DNA from: Bacillota bacterium
GTDB lineage: Bacteria; Bacillota; Bacilli; Alicyclobacillales; Alicyclobacillaceae
Length of the DNA: 13,428 bases
NCBI GenBank assembly: GCA_021816665.1
Contig: JAKAXI010000018.1
Span: 1 to 13,428, forward strand
Reading direction: 5' to 3'
Shown: piece after piece, positions 1 to 7,600 of the stretch
How positions within the stretch are numbered: position 1 is the stretch's first letter
Layout of the letters: every line of letters starts with the position of its first letter
Position numbers and translations under genes: made by a program
Notes under the pieces: model-generated
Seen by the model: only the letters and a program-made list of their open reading frames with translations
Told to the model about the DNA's origin: nothing
Database searches by the model: none

Positions 1-914
1 TCTGGTTGGGAGGACCACAGGCAACCGCCAACGTCGTCGCGACGTTGATTCACCAACCGATCGACGACTATGCCCTGACTCACTTCGGGGGTCTGGTGGA
101 CATTGTCAACACCGTTCACGGCATTACTGTCAACGTACCAGAACCTATGCACTACAACACGGGTGACAAGCGATACGGAATGATTAACTTAAATCCCGGT
201 GTCCAGACATTAAACGGGCCGCAAGCACTCGGTTTCGTGCGTTTCCGCGAAGACGCTCTCGGAGACATCGGTCGCACCGAGCGACAGCAGGTTTTTCTGC
301 AAGCTTTGGCGACCAAACTGCTGCAGCCAGCTAACATCCCGCAACTCCCAACACTTGTGCGTGAGTTTTATCGTACGGTGCAGACTAACATGAGTGTGCT
401 GCAAATTTTGAAGTTGGCCTCTGATGCTGGTCAGTTCAAGACCTACAAAATCATTCATGAGACCTTGCCGGGGTCGTTTCATAACCCGAACCCGAACATC
501 CCTGGTGACTTAAGCTACTGGATTGTCAATCCAAACGAAGCGAAATGGGCCGCACAGCAGTTCTTTTACAATGGTGTAGTCCAGTCCAATCCCATTCAGG
601 ACCCGTCCTTTACGCAAAACTGGACCCCACCGACTACCCCTTCGACCAATCCCAGTTCAAACGGCACGGGCTCTGGGAACACAGGCGGCAGCAATTCTGG
701 CACTACATCTAACCAGTATTCTCCTGTTCCGTATTCGGTTAACGTATCGTCAGCCTATGTGCGCTCTGGACCAGGAACCAACTACAGGATCATTGCTTCT
801 GTGCTACAGGACCAGACTGTGCAAGTGATCGGTACATCCGGAAAGTGGGACGAAATTGAACTCAACTCTACGCAGACCGGATACATCGCCGGTTGGCTTG
901 TGACGAAGACTTAG
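1..914 (+). CDS. LCP (LytR-CpsA-Psr) family wall-polymer transferase with C-terminal SH3b domain, 5'-truncated by the window
   Basis: Members of this family attach teichoic acids or other undecaprenyl-linked glycopolymers to peptidoglycan outside the membrane. The reading frame is open to the left edge, so the TTG at position 6 is not a real start; the N-terminal membrane anchor and first half of the LCP domain lie outside. The visible part has the diagnostic LCP core, with LNGPQALGFVRFR followed by GDIGRTERQQ around nt 207-290; these conserved Arg and Asp residues bind the lipid pyrophosphate in characterised LCP proteins. A Pro/Ser/Thr/Gly-rich linker follows (about nt 610-720). A ~58-residue bacterial SH3 domain (YVRSGPGTNYRI, then WDEIEL and GYIAGWL) ends the protein and probably holds it to the wall. 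It converges with the next gene at a shared terminator. Family assignment is firm; the exact polymer is unknown. Confidence 0.93.
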   Translation, partial: WLGGPQATANVVATLIHQPIDDYALTHFGGLVDIVNTVHGITVNVPEPMHYNTGDKRYGMINLNPGVQTLNGPQALGFVRFREDALGDIGRTERQQVFLQALATKLLQPANIPQLPTLVREFYRTVQTNMSVLQILKLASDAGQFKTYKIIHETLPGSFHNPNPNIPGDLSYWIVNPNEAKWAAQQFFYNGVVQSNPIQDPSFTQNWTPPTTPSTNPSSNGTGSGNTGGSNSGTTSNQYSPVPYSVNVSSAYVRSGPGTNYRIIASVLQDQTVQVIGTSGKWDEIELNSTQTGYIAGWLVTKT

Positions 915-936
915 AACAACCTTTGAGTATCACGGA

Positions 937-966
937 AAGAGGCCCAGACCATTGTCCGGGCCTCTT
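937..966. terminator. Bidirectional intrinsic terminator between convergent genes
   Basis: A perfect 9-bp inverted repeat (AAGAGGCCC at 937-945 and GGGCCTCTT at 958-966) is extended inside by GAC/GTC after one mismatch, giving a 4-nt loop. On + it is followed by CATATTTT; on - it is followed by a short T run (CTCTTTCC). It lies 22 bp after the LCP stop and 22 bp after the glycosyltransferase stop, so it can end both transcripts. Confidence 0.8.
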
Positions 967-987
967 CATATTTTCAGACTCGTTTCT

Positions 988-2124
988 TTATCTCACGTCC
1001 TCGTGCGTCACGCGAATCGTAGTTAAACCAGACCGCCGTTCATCCGGTGCCTTCCACGTCCACTTGTTATTAGCGGTATAGCTCCAAACAGTCGACACAA
1101 CGATACCGATAAACTGTCCTAAGACCGCATCTCCATGCCACCACACAAGCAATTTCACGAAGAGGGCAGTGACCAAAATGCTGATTGCGGAGATGATCAT
1201 AAAAATTGGAATCTGCAGCATCCGCCGCCACTTAACGGGATGTGCATGCCCGCGCCAAGTCAGGTTATCGTTCCACAGGTAATTGTGTCCCATGGCAATC
1301 AGCGACGCTATGACAGAGGAAGGGATTTCTTTGAGATGAAATCCATGGTACAAAATAGCCATCACGACAAGGTTGACAATCGTACCGAGACCGCCGACAA
1401 AGCAAAACAGGTAAAAACGTCTGTCGTCGGGACTTCCCCACACCATCCGTCCCAAGTGATGCAGGTAGTTCCACTGTTCCCGAAGGCTCATCTTCGACTG
1501 TCCGGCGCTTCGGTCCTCAAACTGGTATGGGATCTCGTGGACAGTTTCATAGTGGCCTTTCACGAGCACTTCCATGAGAATTTTCCAACCGATCGGACTC
1601 AACTCGACACCCTCAACAACTTTCCGGCGCACACCAAAGAAGCCGCCTGTGCAATCGGAAATGTGTCGCAGCCGTTTCAGCGCGATGCGCCCCAGCGTGC
1701 GAGCCGTCCACGAAACGACCTTGCGAAGCGTGCTAAGCCCGCCATCCGAGCCGCCAGGAACAAATCGACTCGGGATGACAACATCGATTCCCTCCTCTAG
1801 ACGCTCCACCAGCACTGGCAGAACTTCAGGCGGGTGCTGCAGGTCTGCATCCATGACCACCAAATGCTCTGCCTGCGACCGATGGAACCCTTCCACAACC
1901 GCGGTCGCCAGTCCACGCGCTTCTTCCCGGTGGACGTAGCGTACGGTGTCGGGGTACTGCGACGCCAGTTCCTCAAGCACAACTGGCGTGTCATCACGAC
2001 TGTCGTCGATAAACCAAATTTCATATTGAATGTCCCGCCCACTCAGTGCGGCCGAGATCCGCTCCACCATAGTTCGTACATTTTCGCGCTCATTGTACGT
2101 CGGGACGATGATGCCTAGCTGCAC
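988..2124 (-). CDS. Family 2 glycosyltransferase (dolichol/polyprenol-phosphate mannose synthase type) fused to a GtrA membrane domain
   Basis: This enzyme probably transfers a hexose from a nucleotide sugar to undecaprenyl phosphate at the inner face of the membrane, and the fused GtrA part anchors the product or helps move it across. Residues 1-235 form a GT-A fold: IVPTYNE at 6-12, acidic FIDDS at 38-42, the DxD site MDADLQHP at 91-98, SRF near 119-121 and a DRSAGQSKMS segment at 204-213. Residues 236-358 are a GtrA/DPMS-type region with about four hydrophobic helices and the paired NYLWNDNLTW (281-290) and NNKWTW (352-357) motifs. The start is GTG at 2124, supported by GAGAGGGG about 9 nt upstream. 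At 378 aa it is the usual size for DPM1-GtrA fusions. It has its own promoter, so it may be uncoupled from the upstream operon. The sugar and acceptor cannot be read from sequence; it might decorate the same wall polymer handled by the neighbouring LCP protein. Confidence 0.92.
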   Translation of the reverse strand: MQLGIIVPTYNERENVRTMVERISAALSGRDIQYEIWFIDDSRDDTPVVLEELASQYPDTVRYVHREEARGLATAVVEGFHRSQAEHLVVMDADLQHPPEVLPVLVERLEEGIDVVIPSRFVPGGSDGGLSTLRKVVSWTARTLGRIALKRLRHISDCTGGFFGVRRKVVEGVELSPIGWKILMEVLVKGHYETVHEIPYQFEDRSAGQSKMSLREQWNYLHHLGRMVWGSPDDRRFYLFCFVGGLGTIVNLVVMAILYHGFHLKEIPSSVIASLIAMGHNYLWNDNLTWRGHAHPVKWRRMLQIPIFMIISAISILVTALFVKLLVWWHGDAVLGQFIGIVVSTVWSYTANNKWTWKAPDERRSGLTTIRVTHEDVR

Positions 2125-2196
2125 AGCGGTGTTCCCCTCTCTGCCGAACGCTGTTCACGCCGGCACCCAACAGTTTATCCCCCGATTGCCACGTTG

Positions 2197-2205
2197 ATTA
2201 TACCA
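2197..2205 (-). promoter_or_regulatory. Extended -10 promoter for the glycosyltransferase gene
   Basis: Read on -, the sequence is TGG followed by a perfect TATAAT (-10 at 2202-2197), a TGn extended -10 element. No good -35 is seen at 16-18 bp; that place is taken by a 16-bp palindrome. Predicted transcription start is about 2190, giving a ~65-nt leader to the GTG at 2124. Confidence 0.6.
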
Positions 2206-2221
2206 CCATCATGCAACTGTT

Positions 2222-2237
2222 GTGATAAGGTTATCAC
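2222..2237. promoter_or_regulatory. 16-bp palindrome, possible operator at the -35 region of the glycosyltransferase promoter
   Basis: GTGATAA-GG-TTATCAC is a perfect 7-bp inverted repeat with a 2-bp centre. It overlaps the expected -35 position of the downstream promoter and the TAG stop of the HAD gene. The spacing is too tight for an RNA hairpin, which points to a dimeric DNA-binding protein. Which regulator would bind is unknown. Confidence 0.4.
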
Positions 2238-2791
2238 TAGATCCGATGGGTGATAGTGTCATCCGTAGACTCAGCATCTGTTATAATCCATTCGACGGCT
2301 TCTAGCAAATTGTGCGCAGAGTAGTTGGCCTTCGTTTTGATTTTGATGCTGCCGTGAACAATGCGCACCGTGCGTACGCCGGCGGCGACTCCGGCGGAGA
2401 TATCTGTTTCCCGATCTCCTACCATATAACTGTGCGGGAGTGAGAAGTGAAGCGTTCTTTGCAACTGCAACAAGAGCCCCGGCTGTGGTTTGCGGCATGT
2501 ACAGCTTGCGTGTGGGGCGTGTGTGCAAGAAGCTATGGCGTCCAGCTTTGCACCTTTCGCAGCGAGTTGTGCCGTCAGGGCGTCATGAACTTCCTCTAAC
2601 TGCTCATCTGTCATGTATCCAAGGCCAACCCCGCCCTGGTTTGTCGCCACACAAACCAAAAACCCCCGCGACTTCAAAAGACGAATCGCTGGGGCTATTT
2701 CGGGGTATAAAATTAGGTCCTCTGGCCGGTTTACTGCGCGGCGAAACTCATTGATTACCCCATCCCGGTCGAGGATGGCAGCCCTCTTCAC
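2237..2791 (-). CDS. HAD-IIIA phosphatase, D-glycero-D-manno-heptose 1,7-bisphosphate phosphatase (GmhB)-like
   Basis: A 184-residue HAD phosphatase of the HisB-N/GmhB group, which hydrolyses phosphate from sugar or histidinol phosphates. Motif I is LDRDGVIN with nucleophile D8 and acid/base D10. Motif II is TNQGG at 50-54. CTHAPHASCTCRKP (89-102) combines the GmhB-type zinc site (C89, H91, C97, C99) with motif III Lys101. Motif IV is GDRETD (125-130). Start is GTG at 2791, inside the last codons of the dehydrogenase gene (GTGA, 4-nt overlap), so translation is probably coupled; a GGTGGG ribosome site lies just upstream. The heptose-phosphatase name is by similarity only. No other heptose-pathway gene is in the window, so the natural substrate could be another sugar bisphosphate. 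The C-terminal ~35 residues diverge from the family core. Confidence 0.85.
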   Translation of the reverse strand: MKRAAILDRDGVINEFRRAVNRPEDLILYPEIAPAIRLLKSRGFLVCVATNQGGVGLGYMTDEQLEEVHDALTAQLAAKGAKLDAIASCTHAPHASCTCRKPQPGLLLQLQRTLHFSLPHSYMVGDRETDISAGVAAGVRTVRIVHGSIKIKTKANYSAHNLLEAVEWIITDAESTDDTITHRI

Positions 2792-3660
2792 GCGTTCCCA
2801 CCCACCCGGTTCAGGTACGCCGTGATGGCAGCCATATCGTCCTCCGCGAAGCCGGCCGCCTGCGCTGTCAAATACGACGCGTATGTAGCAAACAGCGCCG
2901 GCGCAGGGGCAGAGACCATCGCAACCTGTTGCAACATCAGCCCTAAGTCTTTCACCATATGTTTGAGTGAAAACGCAGCAGGGTACTCGTCATTCAGCCA
3001 CTGTGGACGTTTTGCCGCCAGCGTCGGAGACCACATCGTGGTGTCTTCCAGGACTTCAAGGAACGTGTCCCGGCCAAGGCCAATTTTCTCCGCCGTAATC
3101 ATGCACTCACCCGCCGCTGCCATCATCATCCCCAAAAACGCATTAATGCATAGTTTCATGGCCGAACCGGCCCCCACTTCGCCGATGTGAAGAGCGCGCC
3201 GCGACACGCAGGCGAAAACCGGCTGCATTTTGTTAAACGCCGCTTCAGAACCACCTGCCATGACAACTAGCGTGCCGTCCTCCGCGGGTTTGACCGTACC
3301 GGACACGGGCGCATCCATCCACTCGACACCGCGGTTGGCCAACTCGAGCGCAAGCTGCTTTGTTTCTGAAACGCCGATCGTGCTCATGTTCACAACCAGT
3401 GTTCCTGGAGTCAGTTCACTTGCTGCTCCGTCTTGCCCGAACAAAGAGTTGCGTACGGCGCTTTCATCAGAAACCATAAGGATTAGGATGTCTGCGCCAG
3501 CGGCCGCCTGCGCAGGAGATGAGACACGGGTACAAGCTCCAATGTCGCTCTCTCTTGGGGAGCGGTTGAACGCCTGAACTCTGTACCCCGCAGCTGCTAT
3601 ATTGCGCGCCATCGGCGCACCCATTTTCCCCAGGCCGATCCAACCGATTGTAAACGGCAC
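2788..3660 (-). CDS. NAD(P)-dependent beta-hydroxyacid dehydrogenase (3-hydroxyisobutyrate dehydrogenase / tartronate semialdehyde reductase family)
   Basis: A cytosolic oxidoreductase that interconverts a 3-hydroxy acid and its semialdehyde. The Rossmann glycine motif is at the N-terminus (IGWIGLGKMGAPMA, residues 5-18). The family substrate signature DAPVSGT lies near residue 116, and the catalytic lysine is in GSAMKLCIN near residue 167. The C-terminal helical domain carries the KHMVKDLGLM motif near 233-242 that closes the site. At 290 aa it has the usual length. Start is GTG at 3660, with GAGGG 7 nt upstream inside the end of the MarR gene, and only 3 nt separate the two genes. It overlaps the HAD gene by 4 nt, so the three genes form one unit. 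The exact substrate (hydroxyisobutyrate, glycerate or succinic semialdehyde type) is not decided by sequence. Confidence 0.9.
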   Translation of the reverse strand: MPFTIGWIGLGKMGAPMARNIAAAGYRVQAFNRSPRESDIGACTRVSSPAQAAAGADILILMVSDESAVRNSLFGQDGAASELTPGTLVVNMSTIGVSETKQLALELANRGVEWMDAPVSGTVKPAEDGTLVVMAGGSEAAFNKMQPVFACVSRRALHIGEVGAGSAMKLCINAFLGMMMAAAGECMITAEKIGLGRDTFLEVLEDTTMWSPTLAAKRPQWLNDEYPAAFSLKHMVKDLGLMLQQVAMVSAPAPALFATYASYLTAQAAGFAEDDMAAITAYLNRVGGNA

Positions 3661-3663
3661 GTG

Positions 3664-4149
3664 TCATCCCTCACTATCCGAATTTGGATTCTCCACGACT
3701 CGCTGTCTCTCTTCGACAATCGCGACAACTTTACCCATGATGCGGACGAACTCACCAGCATCATGTTCACCGAGCCTTGTGAAGATGTCCATCATGTTGT
3801 TGCTGCGCAACTTTCGAATTTCGTCAAGACGACTTTGTCCTTGAGAGGTGATCGAAACATAGACTACACGTCGGTCTTCACTCGATCGCGTTCGTTCCAC
3901 CCACTGCGAACGTTCTAGTTCGTCACACACCTGCGTAACAGCACCTGGGCTCAGTCCGGCCACTTTGGCGATGTCAGATGCCTTTGCGCGGTTACAATTG
4001 TTCAGGTACCGGAGAATAAACATCTGGCTCGCCGTCATGTTGAATTGTTTCAACACGCGGTCATGACTCATGATGCGCTGTAATCGGGCCAGCAAGTCCT
4101 CCATCTGCTGCAAGTATGTTGTGATTTCAGAAGCGTTCACGTGGGTCAC
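3664..4149 (-). CDS. MarR-family winged-helix transcriptional regulator
   Basis: A dimeric DNA-binding repressor or activator, 161 aa. Residues 40-110 form the winged helix: SQMFILRYL, then SDIAKVAGLSPGAVTQVCDEL (recognition helix), then the wing with the family signature SSEDRRVVYVSIT. Helices on both sides would make the dimer interface. The longest frame starts at GTG 4149, but its upstream sequence is a poor ribosome site. The fourth codon, GTG at 4140, has AGGGGTG placed 6 nt upstream and is an equally good or better start (158 aa). It is the first gene of an operon with the dehydrogenase and HAD genes, 3 nt before the dehydrogenase. That position, together with inverted half-sites over its promoter, suggests autoregulation and control of the dehydrogenase by a small ligand; this is inference. 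Confidence 0.9.
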   Translation of the reverse strand: MTHVNASEITTYLQQMEDLLARLQRIMSHDRVLKQFNMTASQMFILRYLNNCNRAKASDIAKVAGLSPGAVTQVCDELERSQWVERTRSSEDRRVVYVSITSQGQSRLDEIRKLRSNNMMDIFTRLGEHDAGEFVRIMGKVVAIVEERQRVVENPNSDSEG

Positions 4150-4150
4150 C

Positions 4151-4232
4151 CCTGTATCTTCAGTTGTAGTTCAGGCATTTCGTCGTATCTGCCTGTCCTT
4201 CATTTTAGCAGTTTAATTAAATTCGATACAGG
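4151..4232 (-). promoter_or_regulatory. marR operon promoter with inverted-repeat half-sites
   Basis: Read on -, TGC followed by TAAAAT (-10 at 4207-4202) is an extended -10 element, with predicted start near 4195. CCTGTATC at 4151-4158, just upstream of the marR start, and GATACAGG at 4225-4232, in the -35 region, form an exact 8-bp inverted repeat 66 bp apart. A second inverted pair, CAGGCA at 4172-4177 and TGCCTG at 4190-4195, lies between them. Sites on both sides of the start point fit an autoregulatory operator; binding is not shown. Confidence 0.5.
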
Positions 4233-4283
4233 TACATTCAGCATATCTCAGTAGGTGATTCGTCATGCGCTTGGCCCAACATG

Positions 4284-4308
4284 AAAAAAAGAGGCCAGCA
4301 TAGCCCCT
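4284..4308 (-). terminator. Intrinsic terminator of the 6S RNA unit
   Basis: Read on -, AGGGGCT (4308-4302), a 5-nt loop, then GGCCTCT (4296-4290) make a 7-bp stem with two G-U pairs, followed at once by six to seven T (to 4284). This is the strongest terminator in the window. It lies 25 nt after the closing helix of the predicted 6S RNA and before the marR promoter. Confidence 0.85.
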
Positions 4309-4330
4309 TCAGAAAGTTATGTAGAAAAGT

Positions 4331-4516
4331 ACGACGCCCCGTTTTGCCGTGAAGCCGAGCGGTTTTCAACCTGCTTCTCGCAGGTGGGTGTTCTGACGCG
4401 AAGTCCGCAAGTCCACTCGAGGGTGGCGTGTGCTCGCTTTGCCAAGTCGCGAACTCCCTGTACATATGCATCGGTTAAAACCACAGGTGCTTCACCAACA
4501 GCACAGGTAACGTTGT
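4331..4516 (-). ncRNA. ssrS: 6S RNA (RNA polymerase sigma-A regulator), predicted
   Basis: No plausible protein lies here, but the minus strand folds as one long interrupted rod of ~186 nt, the 6S size. The 5' end (ACAACG) pairs with the 3' end (CGTCGT). GTGAAGC (4495-4489) pairs with GCTTCAC (4355-4349). GGTTTTAACC (4482-4473) pairs with GGTTGAAAACC (4371-4361) with one bulged G. A central bubble follows: a 14-nt 5' strand, and on the 3' side a small hairpin ACCTGC-GAGAA-GCAGGT (4385-4369). Beyond it, GGG-GTTC-GAC-GCAAAG pairs with CTTGC-GTC-GAAC-CCC, capped by CCAC/GTGG. 6S RNA mimics an open promoter and binds sigma-70/sigma-A polymerase in slow growth; polymerase escapes by copying a short pRNA from the bubble. 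The 5' strand here (GGTTTTAACCGATGC) closely matches the B. subtilis 6S-1 pRNA template as I remember it. The primary transcript would run to the terminator near 4284. Confidence 0.8.
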
Positions 4517-4522
4517 AGAAGC

Positions 4523-4533
4523 ATCATACCACA
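4523..4533 (-). promoter_or_regulatory. ssrS: Extended -10 promoter of the 6S RNA gene
   Basis: Read on -, TGTGG directly followed by TATGAT (-10 at 4528-4523) matches the Gram-positive TRTGn extended -10 pattern. No convincing -35 is present. The predicted start, seven bases on, is the A at 4516, which is also the first base of the closing helix of the RNA. That coincidence supports both calls. Confidence 0.65.
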
Positions 4534-4573
4534 CAGTTGTTCCCATCGCGACCCCAAATATCTGGGATCCAAT

Positions 4574-4607
4574 GAGCGCCGCTGCAAACTTTCATGCAGC
4601 GACGCTC
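4574..4607 (-). other. Strong hairpin after nrdJ, no U-tract
   Basis: GAGCGCCGCTGCA and TGCAGCGACGCTC form a 13-bp stem with one non-Watson-Crick position (G-U on -, A-C on +) and an 8-nt loop. It starts 28 nt after the nrdJ stop. Neither strand has a following T run, so it may be a 3'-end stabiliser or a weak or factor-dependent terminator separating nrdJ from the 6S RNA gene. Confidence 0.55.
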
Positions 4608-4635
4608 GAATACAGCTATCACGTTTACCTCGAAA

Positions 4636-7600
4636 TCAGCACTTACTGTAGCCGCAGGCTTCGCACTCGTAGCAGCCGCCTGTATGCACAAGCGAGTGCT
4701 GATGACAGTTCGGACACAAGTCCTTGCCCACGGAATAGGAGCGCAGACTTGAACCTGCGGACAGTGCACCCTCCGCTACCGCATGTGAGTTATCTTCCAA
4801 CGAAGCCGTGTCTTCTTGGGTGGACGCCCACTCTGAAAACGCAGCCTTGCGCAGCGGAAATGTCTCGGAATGCTCAATCAGCGCTTTGGCAATGGCATCA
4901 GGTACTGATGTAATGCGGTGTGATCCAAAGCCCACTGAATTGGACCCTCCGATGCCGGAGAAGTGACGTACCAACTCCGCTTCCTTGTTGGGATTGCGGG
5001 AGTCGCGCAAGTAGAGCGTGATGGCTCGTCCCAAAGCCTCATTGGAGGCGTATACGTCACTCCCGGCCTTGCCGATGTTCACGAACATTTCAAGGGCGAC
5101 ATGCTCATCCGGATCGTCGTTAATCGTGATGTACGCTTTTCCAAGCGGTGTGTCCTTGCGGTAAGTCGCACCGTACAGGACAGCAGGCCGTTTGCGTTTC
5201 TCATAAACTCCGTGCTGCGAAGTAGCGATCGGAGTCTTCGTGGCGGCCACAAGTGACTGTGCTGCTTGTGTTGCAGCTTCGTTCTCAGCCCTTTCGGTTG
5301 CGGCCTGAGTCTCTGTCTTGTCTTCTGATTTTTCGTCCTTCAGCGACAGCACCTGTTCCGAACGCGAACCGTCGCGGTAGATAGTGACTCCCTTACACCC
5401 AAGTTCGTAGGCAAGGTCGTACAGCTGTTTTGTGTCTTCCACTGTGTACGAGTTTGGTGCGTTGCATGTTTTCGAGATCGAACTGTCAATCCACTTCTGG
5501 AGTGCGCCCTGCACTCGGACGTGATCTTCTGGAGATAACTCCATTGCGGTTTGGAAGTACGACGGTAATTCACTCGTATCTGGGTGGGCATCGTAGTACG
5601 CTTGCACAATCGCAGCGTTCTCCTCAAACATACCAAGGCGCGAGTTACGGAAGTACGACCACGCGTAGTACGGCTCGCAGCCTGTAGAACACCCGACCAT
5701 AGTGCCTGTGGTACCCGTTGGAGCAATGGTCATCGTCGTGACATTGCGGATCCCATACGTCCGCACAGCCTCTGCCACATGCGGCCGTTCAGCAGACATT
5801 TGCTGCATGTACCCCGATTGTAGAAACAGATCCGCGTCAAACGCGTCAAACGGCCCGTTCGTTTTCGCAAGTTCGACGGACTCCAGATAGCTCCACTCGG
5901 CCATCATCCCCATCAGCACATCGATGAAACGCACAGATTCCTCTGACCCATAGCGGATTCCACAGTAGAGCAGCAGGTCATGCAAACCCATGATGCCAAG
6001 TCCGACTCTGCGTTCCGCCATTTGGTTACGGCGATTGGCTTCAAATGGGTAGTAGGTCGCATCAATCACGGCATCCTGAAAGCGCAGGCCGCTGCGCGTC
6101 GTTTCCTCGAGTTCCTCCCACTTTACGTGGTGCAGTAAGAACTCGGCCTGGTCGTCGTCAAAGTGCTTTTGCAACCAACTGCGGATCACGGCTTCCTTCC
6201 CGGCATCCGCGAATTCTACTCGCTCGCCAGAGTCGGCAAATCCGGCGGCAAAGCGGCTGAGTACCACTGCCCCGAGGTTACAGATCCCGTTTGCCGGCAG
6301 CGGTTGCTCACCACATGGGTTGGTCGCGACTAAGGGGTTAAAGTAGTAACTGTTGCTCATGCGATTGGCCCGGCCGAGGAAAACCACTCCCGGCTCCGCA
6401 GATTTCCAGGCAGAGGTCACGAGCTCGTTCCACAGTTCGTTGGCTCCCAGCTGCGCCGTCACCTCAAATGGCTTTCCTGCAGCGCTCCACGCGTCAAAAT
6501 CGCCCTTAAAATCAGCTTCCTCACTCTTCGGCACAAAACCGATCTGCCACATCTCGCCTTTTTGCTTTGCTTCCATGAACTGCTCAGAAATCCCGACAGA
6601 GATGTTGGCCCCCGTTATGACTCCGTCAACTTGTTTGCAGCGGATGAACTTCAAAATGTCCGCGTGGCGGTCGTTCAAGATGAGCATTAGAGCACCACGG
6701 CGAGACCCACCCTGCAGTGTCAGTTGACATCCAACGCTCATGATCTCGCCAACGCCAACTGGGCCAAAGCCATCACCGAACACCTGGTTGCCCTTGTCGT
6801 AAAGTTGACCCCAAGAAAACGCGCCCGAACTGCGGCCGTTCACTCCGCGAACGTAGCTGTAGCGTGGGCGAAGTGTGGAAAGGATGACCGACACGCGCTT
6901 TCCTTCCTGCATCCGCTCCCACATGTCTGCAAGCGCACCTGCAATCGTTCCGCGCTGGTCGCCTGGTAGCACGGTCGACCCGACAATGTCCGACACGACC
7001 AATGCTCCACTGGCTAAAATCTGTTCGTAAAGGTCCTTCGCTGACACCGTTTCACCGGTCACGACGGGACGCCCGTCCTCTTCCCAGTCTTCCAGGCGAC
7101 CGTTCCACACAACGTCATAGTCGGCCGCCGTGGTATCGGGAAACCGATAGGTCCACTCTGCTTGTTCTTCTACAGCGCGCAGGAACGCACGGTTCACACG
7201 TACGACCTTTGTGCTATGCGGATATGCGGCTGCAAGGAAATCGAGTAAGTCCGCGTGCCACACATCGAGCACGAGGTGCAACTGGGACATGCGGGATTCA
7301 TCTGAAACCGGAACAAGCGTGCCCTGTGGCGGAATTCGTGACAAGTTCATTCCGACGCCCCCGCTGCGGGCCTGAATTTCCAGGGTTTGTCCAAAAGACT
7401 CCGCGTAATCACGCAGACTCGGGCCGACGCTCGGGATCACAAAGCAGTTATAACTCGTCGTCTGCATTCCAGTTCCCATCGAAGCGTTGATCCGCCCGCC
7501 TGGAACGTATCGCCAATGACTCTGCAGGTTGTAAAACTTCTCTTCCCACACCGCCGGTTCTCCAGTGACCGACGCAGCCCCCCGAGCAACACGCCGCCAC

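Noticed and set aside
1135..1800. 221-residue plus-strand open frame opposite the glycosyltransferase
   Set aside because: Antisense shadow of a clear GT2-GtrA gene; no family resemblance and no ribosome site.
4238..4471. 77-residue minus-strand open frame
   Set aside because: It runs through the 6S RNA rod and its terminator, has no ribosome site, and resembles no protein I know; the RNA explains the region better.
6850..7314. Intein inside NrdJ
   Set aside because: Ribonucleotide reductases often carry inteins, but this insert has no Cys/Ser start with a terminal His-Asn junction and no Hint or endonuclease motifs; it resembles the reductase itself.
7002..7490. 162-residue plus-strand open frame opposite nrdJ
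   Set aside because: Composition typical of an antisense shadow of a high-GC gene, with no recognisable domain.
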